DNA of 64,000 nucleotides from the NCBI RefSeq assembly GCF_000348745.1, contig NC_020812.1, positions 248,001 to 312,000 on the forward strand. Direction: 5' to 3'. Position numbers and translations under genes: made by a program. Positions within the stretch are counted from its first letter, which is position 1. Each line of letters starts with the position of its first letter. The notes below the pieces were generated by a model. That model was not told where the DNA came from and searched no databases. It worked only from the letters and a program-made list of their open reading frames with translations. Source of the stretch: Micavibrio aeruginosavorus EPB (GTDB lineage: Bacteria > Pseudomonadota > Alphaproteobacteria > Micavibrionales > Micavibrionaceae). This document shows, one piece after another, positions 18,881-27,694 of this stretch.

Positions 18881-19756
18881 TTACGGGGCCGGTACGGCGT
18901 TGACGCCGACGGTGTTGCCCCACCAGTAAATGGCGACGAACAGGAACAGCCAGACCACGTCAACGAAGTGCCAGTACCAGGCGGCGGCTTCGAAACCGAA
19001 ATGGTGTTTCTGGTCAAAGTGACCTTTTTTCGCGCGCAGCCAGCACACGAACAGGAACACGGTACCAACGAAAACGTGGAACCCGTGGAAGCCTGTCGCC
19101 ATGTAGAAAGCCGAAGCGTAAACGGTGTCTTTGAAGCCGAAGGCGGCGTGGTGATATTCGTAAACCTGGAAGCACAAGAAGATCACACCCAGCAGAACCG
19201 TCAGGCCCAGAGCCTTAACCGCTTGATCGTTGTGGCCTTCCAGAATGGCATGGTGCGCCCATGTCACCGTGCAGCCCGACAGCAGCAGGATCATGGTCAT
19301 CAGCAACGGCAGGCCGAACGGCATGATCACTTCGATCGTGGCCGGCGGCCAGACGAAACCAATCGCCTCGGTCGGGAACAAAGCGGCGGCGAAGAAGGCC
19401 CAGAAAAACGCAACGAAGAACATGACTTCGGATGCGATGAACAAAGACATGCCATAGCGCAAACCGATTTCAGCAATCGGGGTGTGGGCCTTTTCCTTCA
19501 CGGATTCGAAAATAATATCTTTCCACCAGAAGAACATAACGGCGACAACGGACAGCAGGCCCAAACCAACGCCGACCAGACCCGGAGAAATGCCGAAGAT
19601 TTTGGTTTCGTGCATGAACAGCACCACCATGGCGGCGAGCAGGCCCGCCGCGAAAGACCCGGCCATCGGCCAGATGCTGGGGCGAACCATGTGGTACGGG
19701 TGCGGTTTGCCGGTGGTGCCGAAATGGGTTCCGGTTGCGTGATGGTCGTGGGCCAT
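18881..19756 (-). CDS. coxC: Cytochrome c oxidase subunit III
   Basis: A 291-residue membrane protein with seven helices. Signature segments are HPYHMVRPSIWPMAGSFAAG, RYGMSLFIASEVMFFVAFFW (conserved Glu), ATGFHGFHVFVGTVFL and YWHFVDVVWLFLFVAIYWWG at the C-terminus. Subunit III binds lipid and stabilises proton uptake in aa3-type oxidases. It follows ctaG by 83 bases on the same strand, as in typical alphaproteobacterial clusters. Confidence 0.97.
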   Translation of the reverse strand: MAHDHHATGTHFGTTGKPHPYHMVRPSIWPMAGSFAAGLLAAMVVLFMHETKIFGISPGLVGVGLGLLSVVAVMFFWWKDIIFESVKEKAHTPIAEIGLRYGMSLFIASEVMFFVAFFWAFFAAALFPTEAIGFVWPPATIEVIMPFGLPLLMTMILLLSGCTVTWAHHAILEGHNDQAVKALGLTVLLGVIFLCFQVYEYHHAAFGFKDTVYASAFYMATGFHGFHVFVGTVFLFVCWLRAKKGHFDQKHHFGFEAAAWYWHFVDVVWLFLFVAIYWWGNTVGVNAVPAP

Positions 19757-19839
19757 GAGTAACAGTCCTTACTGAAAAATCGTAGCGAATCGGTCAACGT
19801 GAACCCCGGCTGGGCCGGGGGCGATATACGGCTCTGTTT

Positions 19840-20505
19840 TTACTGCTTTTCTGGTTCCAAGGCAACGGTGCCAACCAGTGAATCATCCGCCGCCGGGCCT
19901 GTTTTTACGACAACCCCGTTATCGGCCTGATTAAAGGCCTCCCACGCGGCGTCCAGCTCGGGCGTGTCGGCCTTGAAATAGGTGTAGGACAGGGTGATGA
20001 CCTTCACATCGTCCAGATTGGGGTCCTTGGCCATCTCGGGCGACAGGAAAAAGACGACGGGCAGGGTGGTTTCCTGCCCCGGTTGCATGGTCTGCTCGGC
20101 AAAGCAGAAACATTGTGTCTTATGAAAATATTTTCCAGCCTTGGCCGGGGTGACATTATAAAGCGCCGTGCCCGTGACCGGAACGCGGTCCTTGTTCTCC
20201 AGTCGGAAGCTGGCCAAGGCGGGCTGGCCGATTTTGACTTTCACTTCACGCTGGTCCGGTTTGAAGGTCCAGAGCAGATTACGGCCCGTGTCGGTATTAA
20301 AGTGAATGGTGACCGTGCGGTCGACGATTTCCGACGGGTCCGGGGCCTCGGCCGACATTTGCGTGGTGCCGCCAAACCCGGTGACGCGGCAGAACAGATT
20401 ATACAGCGGAACCGCGGCGAAGGACGCACCGATCATGACGCCCACAACGACCAGAACGCTGATCAGGATACGGCGGTTTTTGGTTTGCAAATCGGATGCG
20501 GGCAT
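19840..20505 (-). CDS. ctaG: Cytochrome c oxidase assembly protein CtaG (Cox11)
   Basis: A 221-residue protein with one N-terminal membrane helix (ILISVLVVVGVMIGASFAAV) and a periplasmic immunoglobulin-like domain. VPLYNLFCRVTGFGGTTQ follows the anchor, and the copper-binding CFCF motif appears in KTQCFCFAEQTMQPGQE. Cox11 delivers copper to the CuB site of subunit I. It sits between the coxF-like micro-gene and coxC. Confidence 0.96.
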   Translation of the reverse strand: MPASDLQTKNRRILISVLVVVGVMIGASFAAVPLYNLFCRVTGFGGTTQMSAEAPDPSEIVDRTVTIHFNTDTGRNLLWTFKPDQREVKVKIGQPALASFRLENKDRVPVTGTALYNVTPAKAGKYFHKTQCFCFAEQTMQPGQETTLPVVFFLSPEMAKDPNLDDVKVITLSYTYFKADTPELDAAWEAFNQADNGVVVKTGPAADDSLVGTVALEPEKQ

Positions 20506-20550
20506 AAGGGTACTCCATGCACAGGGCCATGGGATTGGAATGGCGGGCTG

Positions 20551-20676
20551 TTACTGCATCCCGGCTTTGATTTTGATCATGGTGATAATCCAGATCACGG
20601 CAACCCAACCCATGATCGCGGCCAGAATGGTCAGGTTTTTGGTCATTTTCTTTTTGTGCATGTCGGACAGGGGCAT
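20551..20676 (-). CDS. CoxF-like small membrane protein
   Basis: A 41-residue ORF between ctaB and ctaG, beginning MPLSDMHKKKMTKNLT and carrying a single helix LAAIMGWVAVIWIITMIKI. In many alphaproteobacteria a tiny protein of this kind (often annotated CoxF) occupies exactly this place and is thought to assist oxidase assembly. GGAG lies eight bases before the ATG. The spacing to both neighbours is tight (24 and 45 bases), consistent with one transcript. Function is by position only. Confidence 0.8.
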   Translation of the reverse strand: MPLSDMHKKKMTKNLTILAAIMGWVAVIWIITMIKIKAGMQ

Positions 20677-20700
20677 ATGGATCTCCAGTTTTACGTGCGA

Positions 20701-21618
20701 TTAAACGGCGTCAATCATCAGTGCCAGGAACAGCGCGAACAGATAGAAGACGGAATACCCAAACATCAGCCGTGCGCTTTTCAGGCTATCGTCCATCAAA
20801 ACGCGGATCGATGTGAAGACAAAGAAGCCCGACAGGATCAGCGCGGCAATGCCATAGCCATATCCGGCAAATCCCATCAATGTCGGCAACAACGACAATG
20901 GTAACAGGATCAGCGTGTAAACCAGCATCTGGATCTTGGTTTTGCGTTCACCCGCGACAACGGTCATCATCGGGATGTTGGCGCGCTTGTAATCCTCGTT
21001 CGCGAACAGGGACAGGGCCCAGAAATGCGGCGGCGTCCAGAAGAAGATCAGCGCGAACAGGACAATGGATTCAATGGTAATCGTCCCCGTCACGGCGGCC
21101 CAGCCAATCATCGGCGGGAACGCCCCGGCGGCACCGCCAATCACAATGTTCTGCGGCGTGCGGCGTTTCAGCCACATGGTGTAAATGATGCTGTAGAACA
21201 GGTTGGCAAAGGCCAGCAGGCCCGCGGCGGTCCAGTTCACGGCCACGCCCATCGTCATCACGGACAGAGCGGACAGGACGAGGGCGAAGCTGACCGCTTC
21301 ATCCGGGTTCATGCGGCCGCGTGGCAGGGGGCGGCCCGCGGTGCGTTTCATCACCGTATCAATGTCGCGTTCGTACCACATATTCACGGCCCCGGCCGCG
21401 CCCGCGCCAATGGCCAGGCACGCAACGGCCACGGCAATCATAAACGGATGCATATCGGAAAAACCGGGGGCCACCCACATCCCGGCAAAGCCGGAGAAGA
21501 CGACCAGCGACATGACGCGGGGTTTTAACAACGCCCAAAAATCCCGCACCCGCGATTGGTCCTTCGCGGGGGTGGAATCAGAAATTTGCGGATCTGCGTC
21601 AGTGTGTACGTCACTCAT
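20701..21618 (-). CDS. ctaB: Protoheme IX farnesyltransferase
   Basis: A 305-residue UbiA-type prenyltransferase with about nine membrane helices. The first Asp-rich motif is NMWYERDIDTVMKRTAGRPLP and the second lies in FWTPPHFWALSLFANEDYKR. It converts heme B to heme O with farnesyl diphosphate, the first step toward heme A for the oxidase. LLKPRVMSLVVFSGFAGMW near the N-terminus is typical. It follows the M16 gene rather than coxA, so the usual coxA-ctaB link is broken here. Confidence 0.96.
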   Translation of the reverse strand: MSDVHTDADPQISDSTPAKDQSRVRDFWALLKPRVMSLVVFSGFAGMWVAPGFSDMHPFMIAVAVACLAIGAGAAGAVNMWYERDIDTVMKRTAGRPLPRGRMNPDEAVSFALVLSALSVMTMGVAVNWTAAGLLAFANLFYSIIYTMWLKRRTPQNIVIGGAAGAFPPMIGWAAVTGTITIESIVLFALIFFWTPPHFWALSLFANEDYKRANIPMMTVVAGERKTKIQMLVYTLILLPLSLLPTLMGFAGYGYGIAALILSGFFVFTSIRVLMDDSLKSARLMFGYSVFYLFALFLALMIDAV

Positions 21619-21674
21619 GGCCGTTCTTTTAGCCCGAAACGTGACCCGGATGCAAATGCGCGCTGGGTCAGGGC

Positions 21675-24440
21675 TTACGGGGCCGGGGCGGGGGCCGCCG
21701 GGCCGGCGTTTTTGCCTTTTTTCTCTGGTTTTACAGAGGCTTGATCGCGGAAAGCTAGGATGTCGTCATAGCTGGGCAAGATGGCGGGCTCCGTTTCCGG
21801 CGGCACCATGATGACCACAGACGGGGCCGCATCCAGCAGATTCTTGGCCACGCGGCGAATATCCGCCGATGTCAGGCCCTGAATCCGCCCGGCCAGCGTG
21901 TCCACGTTCAGGATTTCCCCCAGATGCAGGGCTTGTTCCCCATAGATGCCGCAGGTGTCCAGGCTGGTGGACAGCTGGGACAGGGTGGCCATTTCCATCA
22001 TCGCCTTGACGCTGTCCAGTTCCAGCGCCGTGACACGCTTGCTCAGACCGTGCAGTTCCTTGTAGGCGATTTTGACGATGGTCGAAATATCTTCGGCCTT
22101 GCCCATGCCGCCAATGCCAAGAACGCCCAGATTTTTCAGGCTGTCAAAATGGCACAGGACGGAACCCGGGTCGATATCGGTGTGTTTGTCCAGCGCGACG
22201 TTCACGCGTGCGTTTGGACCACCGGCCAGCAGGACGCTGAGCGCTTGATAAGCGAGTTCATCCGGGTGGTTGTACGCCGCCGCATTAAAGGCAAGCTGGA
22301 AATGGCTGCGATCCAGCCCGTCGATGCTGACACAATCGATCCCGCTGTGTGCGACAGGGGTGGGCAGGGCCGGAACCGGGGCGGCGGGCATCGATCCGAA
22401 TTTGCGATCAATCAGCGCCACAAAATCCGCGTGTTTCACCGGACCGGCGGCGACAAAGGCCACATTGTTCGGCACATAATATTGATCACGATACGCCACC
22501 AGCTGTGCGGTGGTCAGGGCGCTGACGCTGTCAACCGTGCCGGCGACCGGGCGGCCATAGCATTGATTTTGATAAAGCTGGGTCATGGTCAGATCGCGCA
22601 GGATCGAACCGGCATCCTCGGCATATTCGCCGATTTCTTCAAGGACGACGTCGCGTTCCCCGGCCACGCGAATTTTGTGTCCGGTTTCATCCACGACAAT
22701 CCCGCCGTTAAAGGCGCGATCGTCCAGTGACGCCTTGAAAATCATTTCACCGCAAATATCAACGGTTTGGTCCAGATGCTCGGGCAGCAGGTCGGAAAAA
22801 TCATAGTTGGTGCTGTCGGTCCCGGTCATGGCGTTGCTGGACCCGCACATTTTATCTTCGACAATTTGGTCGATGATTCCGGGGCCATAGGTGGGCGTGC
22901 CGCGGAACATCATATGTTCGATCATATGGGTGATGCCGTTAATGTCCGCTGTTTCATTATCGGACCCGACACCGACCCAGCCGGATACGCACAGCGTGCC
23001 GCTGCGTGTGGCCGTGACCACTTTCAGCCCGTTGGGCAGGATGGTCATTTGTGCATCAGTGGCCACCGTCGCGCGGCGCTTCTGCGCGGCGGCGAAGGCG
23101 GTGACAAGGTTGTGTTCAGGGTGGATGTTCTGAACGGGAATGTCGACACCCTGCAATTGTTTGGCCATGACGGCGCGAATATCATCCGGTGATGGTATCG
23201 CGCTGTGCGGGCCGACGGCGGCCAGGGCGTATTTGCCATCGCGTAATAACGCCGCCGCTGCGGCGCGCACATCGTCCTGTGTGACGGCGGCCAGTTTTAT
23301 ATCCAGCTCCTCCGGGGTCAGGATGCGGCCCATATCCATCATCATGTACAAATTCTGGGCACAGGCGGATGCGGCGCTTTCCGTTGATGCCTGAACCGAA
23401 CGCACCATGCGGGACCGGGCGGCATTCATGGCGTCTTGTGAAAATCCGTTGCGGACGACATCGCCCAGAAGGTCGATGGTGCAGGTGATAACGTCTTTGG
23501 CTTTTTTGGGTGACGTGCTGGTCTGTACGGTGAAGGCGAAATTGTTGCCCACGGGCGTCATGGCCGCATCAATCGTGTAAACCAGGCCGCGTTTTTCACG
23601 AATTTCCAGCGACAAGGGCGCGGCCATGCCGCCGGAAAACAGCGATTCCAGCATGAAGAAACTGAACCGGGCCGGGTCATTGGCGTGGGGGGCGGGGAAC
23701 CCAAAGGTCAGGAACAATTGCTTGCCCTTGTTGTCCTGTCGCGTGTCGCCGCCGATAAAGGGCAACAGGCCGTCCGGTGTTTCCTGCACCTCCGGCGTGT
23801 CGGCTGTTTTCAAATCGCCAAAGCAGGATTGAACCAGGCGCTGGGCCTTTGCGGGCGTGATATCGCCGGAAAATGATACGACCATTTTATCCGGACGGGA
23901 CAGCATGGCATCATGGCGCGCGCGGACCTGGTCCACCGTGTATGTCGCGGCGCGGGCGTTGATTTCATCATCGCTCGGGGTTGTCACGCCGGGCTGGATA
24001 AAGGCGGCTTTGATATATTCGTTATAGGCGGTGGCGGCGGGATCTTTCACTTTGATGGTGGCGTCCTCCATCATCTCCGCTTTGACCTCTTCCAGATCTT
24101 CGGTGTCAAAGCGGGGCTCGCGGATCATGTGGCTGATGACCCGGAACGCGTCCGGTGCATAGCGCGTCAGGGCGTTCAGGGTGATGGCCGTGTTGTCGCG
24201 GCCGACATGGCCGTCAAACTGGCACCCCCATGATTCCAGCGTGCCGATAATTTCGCTGTAATCCCATTCATCCGTTCCGGCCCAGAGCATTTCCTGCATC
24301 AGGACGCTCATACCCATCTGGTCCTTGGCATCATGGATGCGGCCCTGTGCAAAGCCGATGGCCATGCTGACCGTGCCGGTCCCGGGACGGGAATCGCAGA
24401 CGCAGGTGATGCCGTTGGGCAGGCGGGTGATTTTGGTCAT
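21675..24440 (-). CDS. Fused tandem M16 (mitochondrial processing peptidase-like) protein
   Basis: About 921 residues from the ATG at 24440, made of two M16 units. In the N-terminal unit (about 1-430) the zinc motif HxxEH is degraded to VLMQE (46-50), but the substrate-binding R/Y motif REKRGLVY (281-288) is kept. In the C-terminal unit (about 460-890) the zinc motif HMIEH (505-509) and the distal Glu in VVLEEIGEY (599-606) are kept, but no R/Y motif is seen. M16B enzymes often work as an active/inactive pair, so this looks like such a pair in one chain. There is no signal peptide. The leader carries an ACAGGGAT element. Confidence 0.88.
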   Translation of the reverse strand: MTKITRLPNGITCVCDSRPGTGTVSMAIGFAQGRIHDAKDQMGMSVLMQEMLWAGTDEWDYSEIIGTLESWGCQFDGHVGRDNTAITLNALTRYAPDAFRVISHMIREPRFDTEDLEEVKAEMMEDATIKVKDPAATAYNEYIKAAFIQPGVTTPSDDEINARAATYTVDQVRARHDAMLSRPDKMVVSFSGDITPAKAQRLVQSCFGDLKTADTPEVQETPDGLLPFIGGDTRQDNKGKQLFLTFGFPAPHANDPARFSFFMLESLFSGGMAAPLSLEIREKRGLVYTIDAAMTPVGNNFAFTVQTSTSPKKAKDVITCTIDLLGDVVRNGFSQDAMNAARSRMVRSVQASTESAASACAQNLYMMMDMGRILTPEELDIKLAAVTQDDVRAAAAALLRDGKYALAAVGPHSAIPSPDDIRAVMAKQLQGVDIPVQNIHPEHNLVTAFAAAQKRRATVATDAQMTILPNGLKVVTATRSGTLCVSGWVGVGSDNETADINGITHMIEHMMFRGTPTYGPGIIDQIVEDKMCGSSNAMTGTDSTNYDFSDLLPEHLDQTVDICGEMIFKASLDDRAFNGGIVVDETGHKIRVAGERDVVLEEIGEYAEDAGSILRDLTMTQLYQNQCYGRPVAGTVDSVSALTTAQLVAYRDQYYVPNNVAFVAAGPVKHADFVALIDRKFGSMPAAPVPALPTPVAHSGIDCVSIDGLDRSHFQLAFNAAAYNHPDELAYQALSVLLAGGPNARVNVALDKHTDIDPGSVLCHFDSLKNLGVLGIGGMGKAEDISTIVKIAYKELHGLSKRVTALELDSVKAMMEMATLSQLSTSLDTCGIYGEQALHLGEILNVDTLAGRIQGLTSADIRRVAKNLLDAAPSVVIMVPPETEPAILPSYDDILAFRDQASVKPEKKGKNAGPAAPAPAP

Positions 24441-24446
24441 GGTCAG

Positions 24447-24454
24447 ATCCCTGT
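24447..24454 (-). promoter_or_regulatory. ACAGGGAT leader element before the M16 gene
   Basis: On the coding strand ACAGGGAT lies six bases before the ATG and is followed by CTG, so CAG-GGAT-CTG can form a small hairpin exposing GGA. The same element precedes several other peptidase genes in this window. Confidence 0.5.
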
Positions 24455-24688
24455 TTTTTACGCTTTTTATGATTATGTCTATTTGCTTAGCATGGCCGGG
24501 GGGCATGCGCATTAAAAAATCTGTGGTGCGGCGCGAAAAATCCCGGGATTTTGGCGGGGTTGAGGGGGCGGGGGATAAGGGGGCCAAAGATTGTGCCAAA
24601 GATTTTGACAGCCCGGGAAAACCTCCCTACAACCAAGGGGTAACCATAATCATAAGAATAAAAGAGCAGGCAAGGGAGCCCACAGCCA

Positions 24689-26140
24689 ATGGCCGATTAC
24701 CCATTCGACACATCCGTGAATAACCGTTTCTTCTTCGCCGCCACGGGCATGGACCCGGAGGCTGTGACCAAGATCGTGCGCAACGGTCTGGCCAAGGCCG
24801 ATGGCGGGGAATTGTATTTGCAACGGACGCAGGGCAAGTCGATTTCATGGTCTGACGGAAAACTGCAATCCAACAGCTCCTCTATGGATCAGGGATTCGG
24901 GTTCCGGTATATCGCCGGTGATGCGGTGGCCTATGCCCATTCGAACAATCTGAGCGAAAAAAGCATCGCCAATGCCGCGCGCACCACGCGCGATATTCGC
25001 AACCATGCGGATATGATGGGCAAAATTGCCCTGCCCGGCCATGGTGCCAATCGCATTTACACCGGTGAAAGCCCGCTGGCCGATATGGAAGAGGCGGCGC
25101 AGATCCAATTGCTGGGTGAAATTGATGCCTATGTACGCGCGTCGGATTCCCGCATCGTCGATGTGTCGGCGGCCATTTCCACCAGCTGGGATATTGTCAC
25201 CATTATTCGTCAGGACGGCACCCGTCTGGACGATTTGCGCCCGATGAGCAGCCTGAACATCTCGGTTGTGGCCGAGGAAAATGGCCGTCGCGAAACCGGC
25301 CGGGGCAGCCTGTCCAGCCGGACGATCCTGACCCGTATGTTCAATACGAAATCCTGGCACGATGTGGCCGACAAGGCGATCAAACAGGCGCAAACCAACC
25401 TGCGCGCCATTGCCGCGCCGTCGGGCGATATGCCGGTGATTGTGGCCAATGGCTGGGGCGGCGTGTTGCTGCACGAAGCCGTCGGGCATGGTTTGGAAGG
25501 CGATGCCGCACGCAAGGGCTCGACCGTGTTCAAAACCAGCATGATCGGTCAGAAGGTCGCCGCCGATTGCGTGACCATCGTGGATCAGGGCGATTTCGCC
25601 GAAGCGCGCGGATCATTGTCGTTCGATGATGAGGGTGTGCCGACGCAACGCAACGTGCTGATCGAAAACGGCATCCTGCGCGGCTATATGCAGGATACAA
25701 TCAATGCCCGCCTGATGGGCGTGGCCCCGACCGGGAATGGTCGTCGCGAAAGCTATGAACACGCGCCGATCCCGCGCATGACCACCACCTATATGGAAGG
25801 TGGGCAATACACGCTGGATGAAATGATTGAATCGGTGGATCGCGGTATCTACGCCGTCGATTTCTCCGGCGGTCAGGTCGATACGGTTAGCGGCAGCTAC
25901 GTTTTCGCCTCCACCGAAGCCTATCTGATCGAAAACGGCAAAATCGTTGCCCCGGTCAAGGGCGTCATTCTGGAGGGCAACGGCCCGAAATCCATGGGAC
26001 TGGTGGAAATGGTCGGCAACGACATGGAAATCGCCCAGAGCGGGTCATGCGGTAAAGACGGCCAGTCGGTTCCGGTCGGTATCGGCCAGCCTTCGGTGAA
26101 GCTGCGCGGCATCCGCGTCGGTGGGACCGAGCCGTCATAA
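24689..26140 (+). CDS. tldD: Metalloprotease TldD
   Basis: A 483-residue TldD. The active-site region has the zinc-binding HEAVGHGLEGD helix, and the C-terminal half has MRGYMQDTINARLMG-like (here LRGYMQDTINARLMG), RRESYEHAPIPRMTTTYM and GSCGKDGQSVPVGIGQP, all standard for TldD. With TldE/PmbA it forms a heterodimer that degrades unfolded or modified peptides, including gyrase-poison precursors. It is convergent with pmbA, sharing a terminator. An AAGGGAG ribosome site precedes the ATG. In many alphaproteobacteria tldD lies next to coxB, so its place near cox genes is probably ancestral. Confidence 0.96.
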   Translation: MADYPFDTSVNNRFFFAATGMDPEAVTKIVRNGLAKADGGELYLQRTQGKSISWSDGKLQSNSSSMDQGFGFRYIAGDAVAYAHSNNLSEKSIANAARTTRDIRNHADMMGKIALPGHGANRIYTGESPLADMEEAAQIQLLGEIDAYVRASDSRIVDVSAAISTSWDIVTIIRQDGTRLDDLRPMSSLNISVVAEENGRRETGRGSLSSRTILTRMFNTKSWHDVADKAIKQAQTNLRAIAAPSGDMPVIVANGWGGVLLHEAVGHGLEGDAARKGSTVFKTSMIGQKVAADCVTIVDQGDFAEARGSLSFDDEGVPTQRNVLIENGILRGYMQDTINARLMGVAPTGNGRRESYEHAPIPRMTTTYMEGGQYTLDEMIESVDRGIYAVDFSGGQVDTVSGSYVFASTEAYLIENGKIVAPVKGVILEGNGPKSMGLVEMVGNDMEIAQSGSCGKDGQSVPVGIGQPSVKLRGIRVGGTEPS

Positions 26141-26161
26141 GCCTGAATGGATATGAACAAT

Positions 26162-26193
26162 AAAAAACCCCGCCATCATCTGGCGGGGTTTTT
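26162..26193. terminator. Bidirectional terminator between tldD and pmbA
   Basis: CCCCGCCA-TCA-TCTGGCGGGG flanked by AAAAAA and TTTTT. It serves both convergent genes. Confidence 0.9.
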
Positions 26194-26214
26194 ATTTCGT
26201 TTGTGTGATCGGCT

Positions 26215-27537
26215 TTACGCGATCGTCATGCCGTCCACGCGCAGTGTCGGGGCGGACACTTTGCGTTTGAATCGGTCCAGATCGTCGGCGGCGACCATGT
26301 GCTTGAACATCTCGCGCAAATTTCCGGCGATGGGCACGTTGGATACGGCGAAGGCGATTTTGCCATCACGGATCCAGAAGCCCTGGGCCGCACGGCTGTA
26401 ATCGCCGTTGATCAGGTTGATGCCCTGACCCATCAGTCCCGTGACATACAGCCCGTCTTTAATATCGGCAAACATGTCGGCCAGTGTCATGCCCGGCTCG
26501 ATGGTCAGATTGGATGCGCCGCCCGTCGGGGTCACGCCGAAATGGCGGGAATCTTTCAGGCCCATGAACACGCCGCGCAGAACGCCATTTTCAACCAGCG
26601 TGCGGTGCTGGGTCGCCATGCTCAGGCTGTTATACATTTTCGACCCCAGCCCGCGTTTAAGATGCGGGTTGTCGATGATGGTAATGCCGGGTGCAAATAA
26701 TTGCGTGCCAACTTCGTCCAGATTCATGAAGGTGCGCTTGTAACGCAAGACGTTCCCCTGAACCGCGGATGCAAAATGGCCCAGCAGCCCGGCGGCCATG
26801 TCGGGTGCGAATAAAACCGGGTAACGGCCTGACAGGCCTTTCTGCGGGTTCAGTGCCGCGGCGGCCTTTTCGCCGGCGTTGCGGCCAATCATGGCGGCAT
26901 CGGGCAGGTCGCTGCCGTGAATGGCGACGCCGTAATCATAATCACGTTCCATCGCGCCGTTTTCCTCGGCAATCACGACGGCGCTCATCGAATGCACGGT
27001 GCCGCGGTTTGTGAAAATCACGCCATCGGTATCCAGCGATACGAATGTGCTTTTGTGCCACGACGCGGTGCCGCCCTCGGAGTTGGTGATTTTTGCAACG
27101 CCCATTGCGGCGCTTTCGGCATTCCGGGCACGGTCCAGCATGTCGCCAGCGGAAGGAATACGCGGATCATACAGGTCCAAACGGTCATTGTGGCGGATTT
27201 TGGCCATCATGTCCGGGTCCAGCGGCCGGCGTTCCGGATCTTTCTGGGCCAGCTTGATCGCGGCGTGCATGGATTCAATCGCGGTGTCAATGTCGTCCGG
27301 GTTCAGGCTGGCCAGGCTGGTTGTGGCGGTCTGATCGCCAATCCAGGCTTGCATGGATACGCCCATGGATTCCGATGTTTCCATCTTTTCGATCTGACCC
27401 ATGCGCACGCCCACTTCGCGGGCCTCGGATACGCCATAGCTGGCTTCGGCATGATCCACGCCGTCGATCTTTTTGATCTTGTCCAGAATACGCGCCAGCG
27501 TATCGGTCATCTCGGTCATTTGTTTGGTGGTTTTCAT
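26215..27537 (-). CDS. pmbA: TldE/PmbA-family peptidase subunit
   Basis: A 440-residue PmbA/TldE. Characteristic segments are EASYGVSEAREVGVRMGQIE near the N-terminus, GRNAGEKAAAALNPQKG, FAPDMAAGLLGHFASAVQG, and the C-terminal GINLINGDYSRAAQGFWI with IAGNLREMF. It lacks the HExxxH helix of TldD, as expected for the non-catalytic partner. Together they act as a cytosolic peptidase. It is transcribed toward tldD. A GGGAG site precedes the ATG. Confidence 0.95.
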   Translation of the reverse strand: MKTTKQMTEMTDTLARILDKIKKIDGVDHAEASYGVSEAREVGVRMGQIEKMETSESMGVSMQAWIGDQTATTSLASLNPDDIDTAIESMHAAIKLAQKDPERRPLDPDMMAKIRHNDRLDLYDPRIPSAGDMLDRARNAESAAMGVAKITNSEGGTASWHKSTFVSLDTDGVIFTNRGTVHSMSAVVIAEENGAMERDYDYGVAIHGSDLPDAAMIGRNAGEKAAAALNPQKGLSGRYPVLFAPDMAAGLLGHFASAVQGNVLRYKRTFMNLDEVGTQLFAPGITIIDNPHLKRGLGSKMYNSLSMATQHRTLVENGVLRGVFMGLKDSRHFGVTPTGGASNLTIEPGMTLADMFADIKDGLYVTGLMGQGINLINGDYSRAAQGFWIRDGKIAFAVSNVPIAGNLREMFKHMVAADDLDRFKRKVSAPTLRVDGMTIA

Positions 27538-27694
27538 TCTGGGCTCCCAGTTGTTCGTCTGGCGCGGTTCATGGACCCGCGCGGCATCATTGTTTTTCGT
27601 GTTTTTTGATGGTTTAGGCGTAGCACGCCCGCCCCCTTATGTCAAAATTTAGGGGGCGGTTATGCACGATGAAATTATATTTAAAAACAACGCG

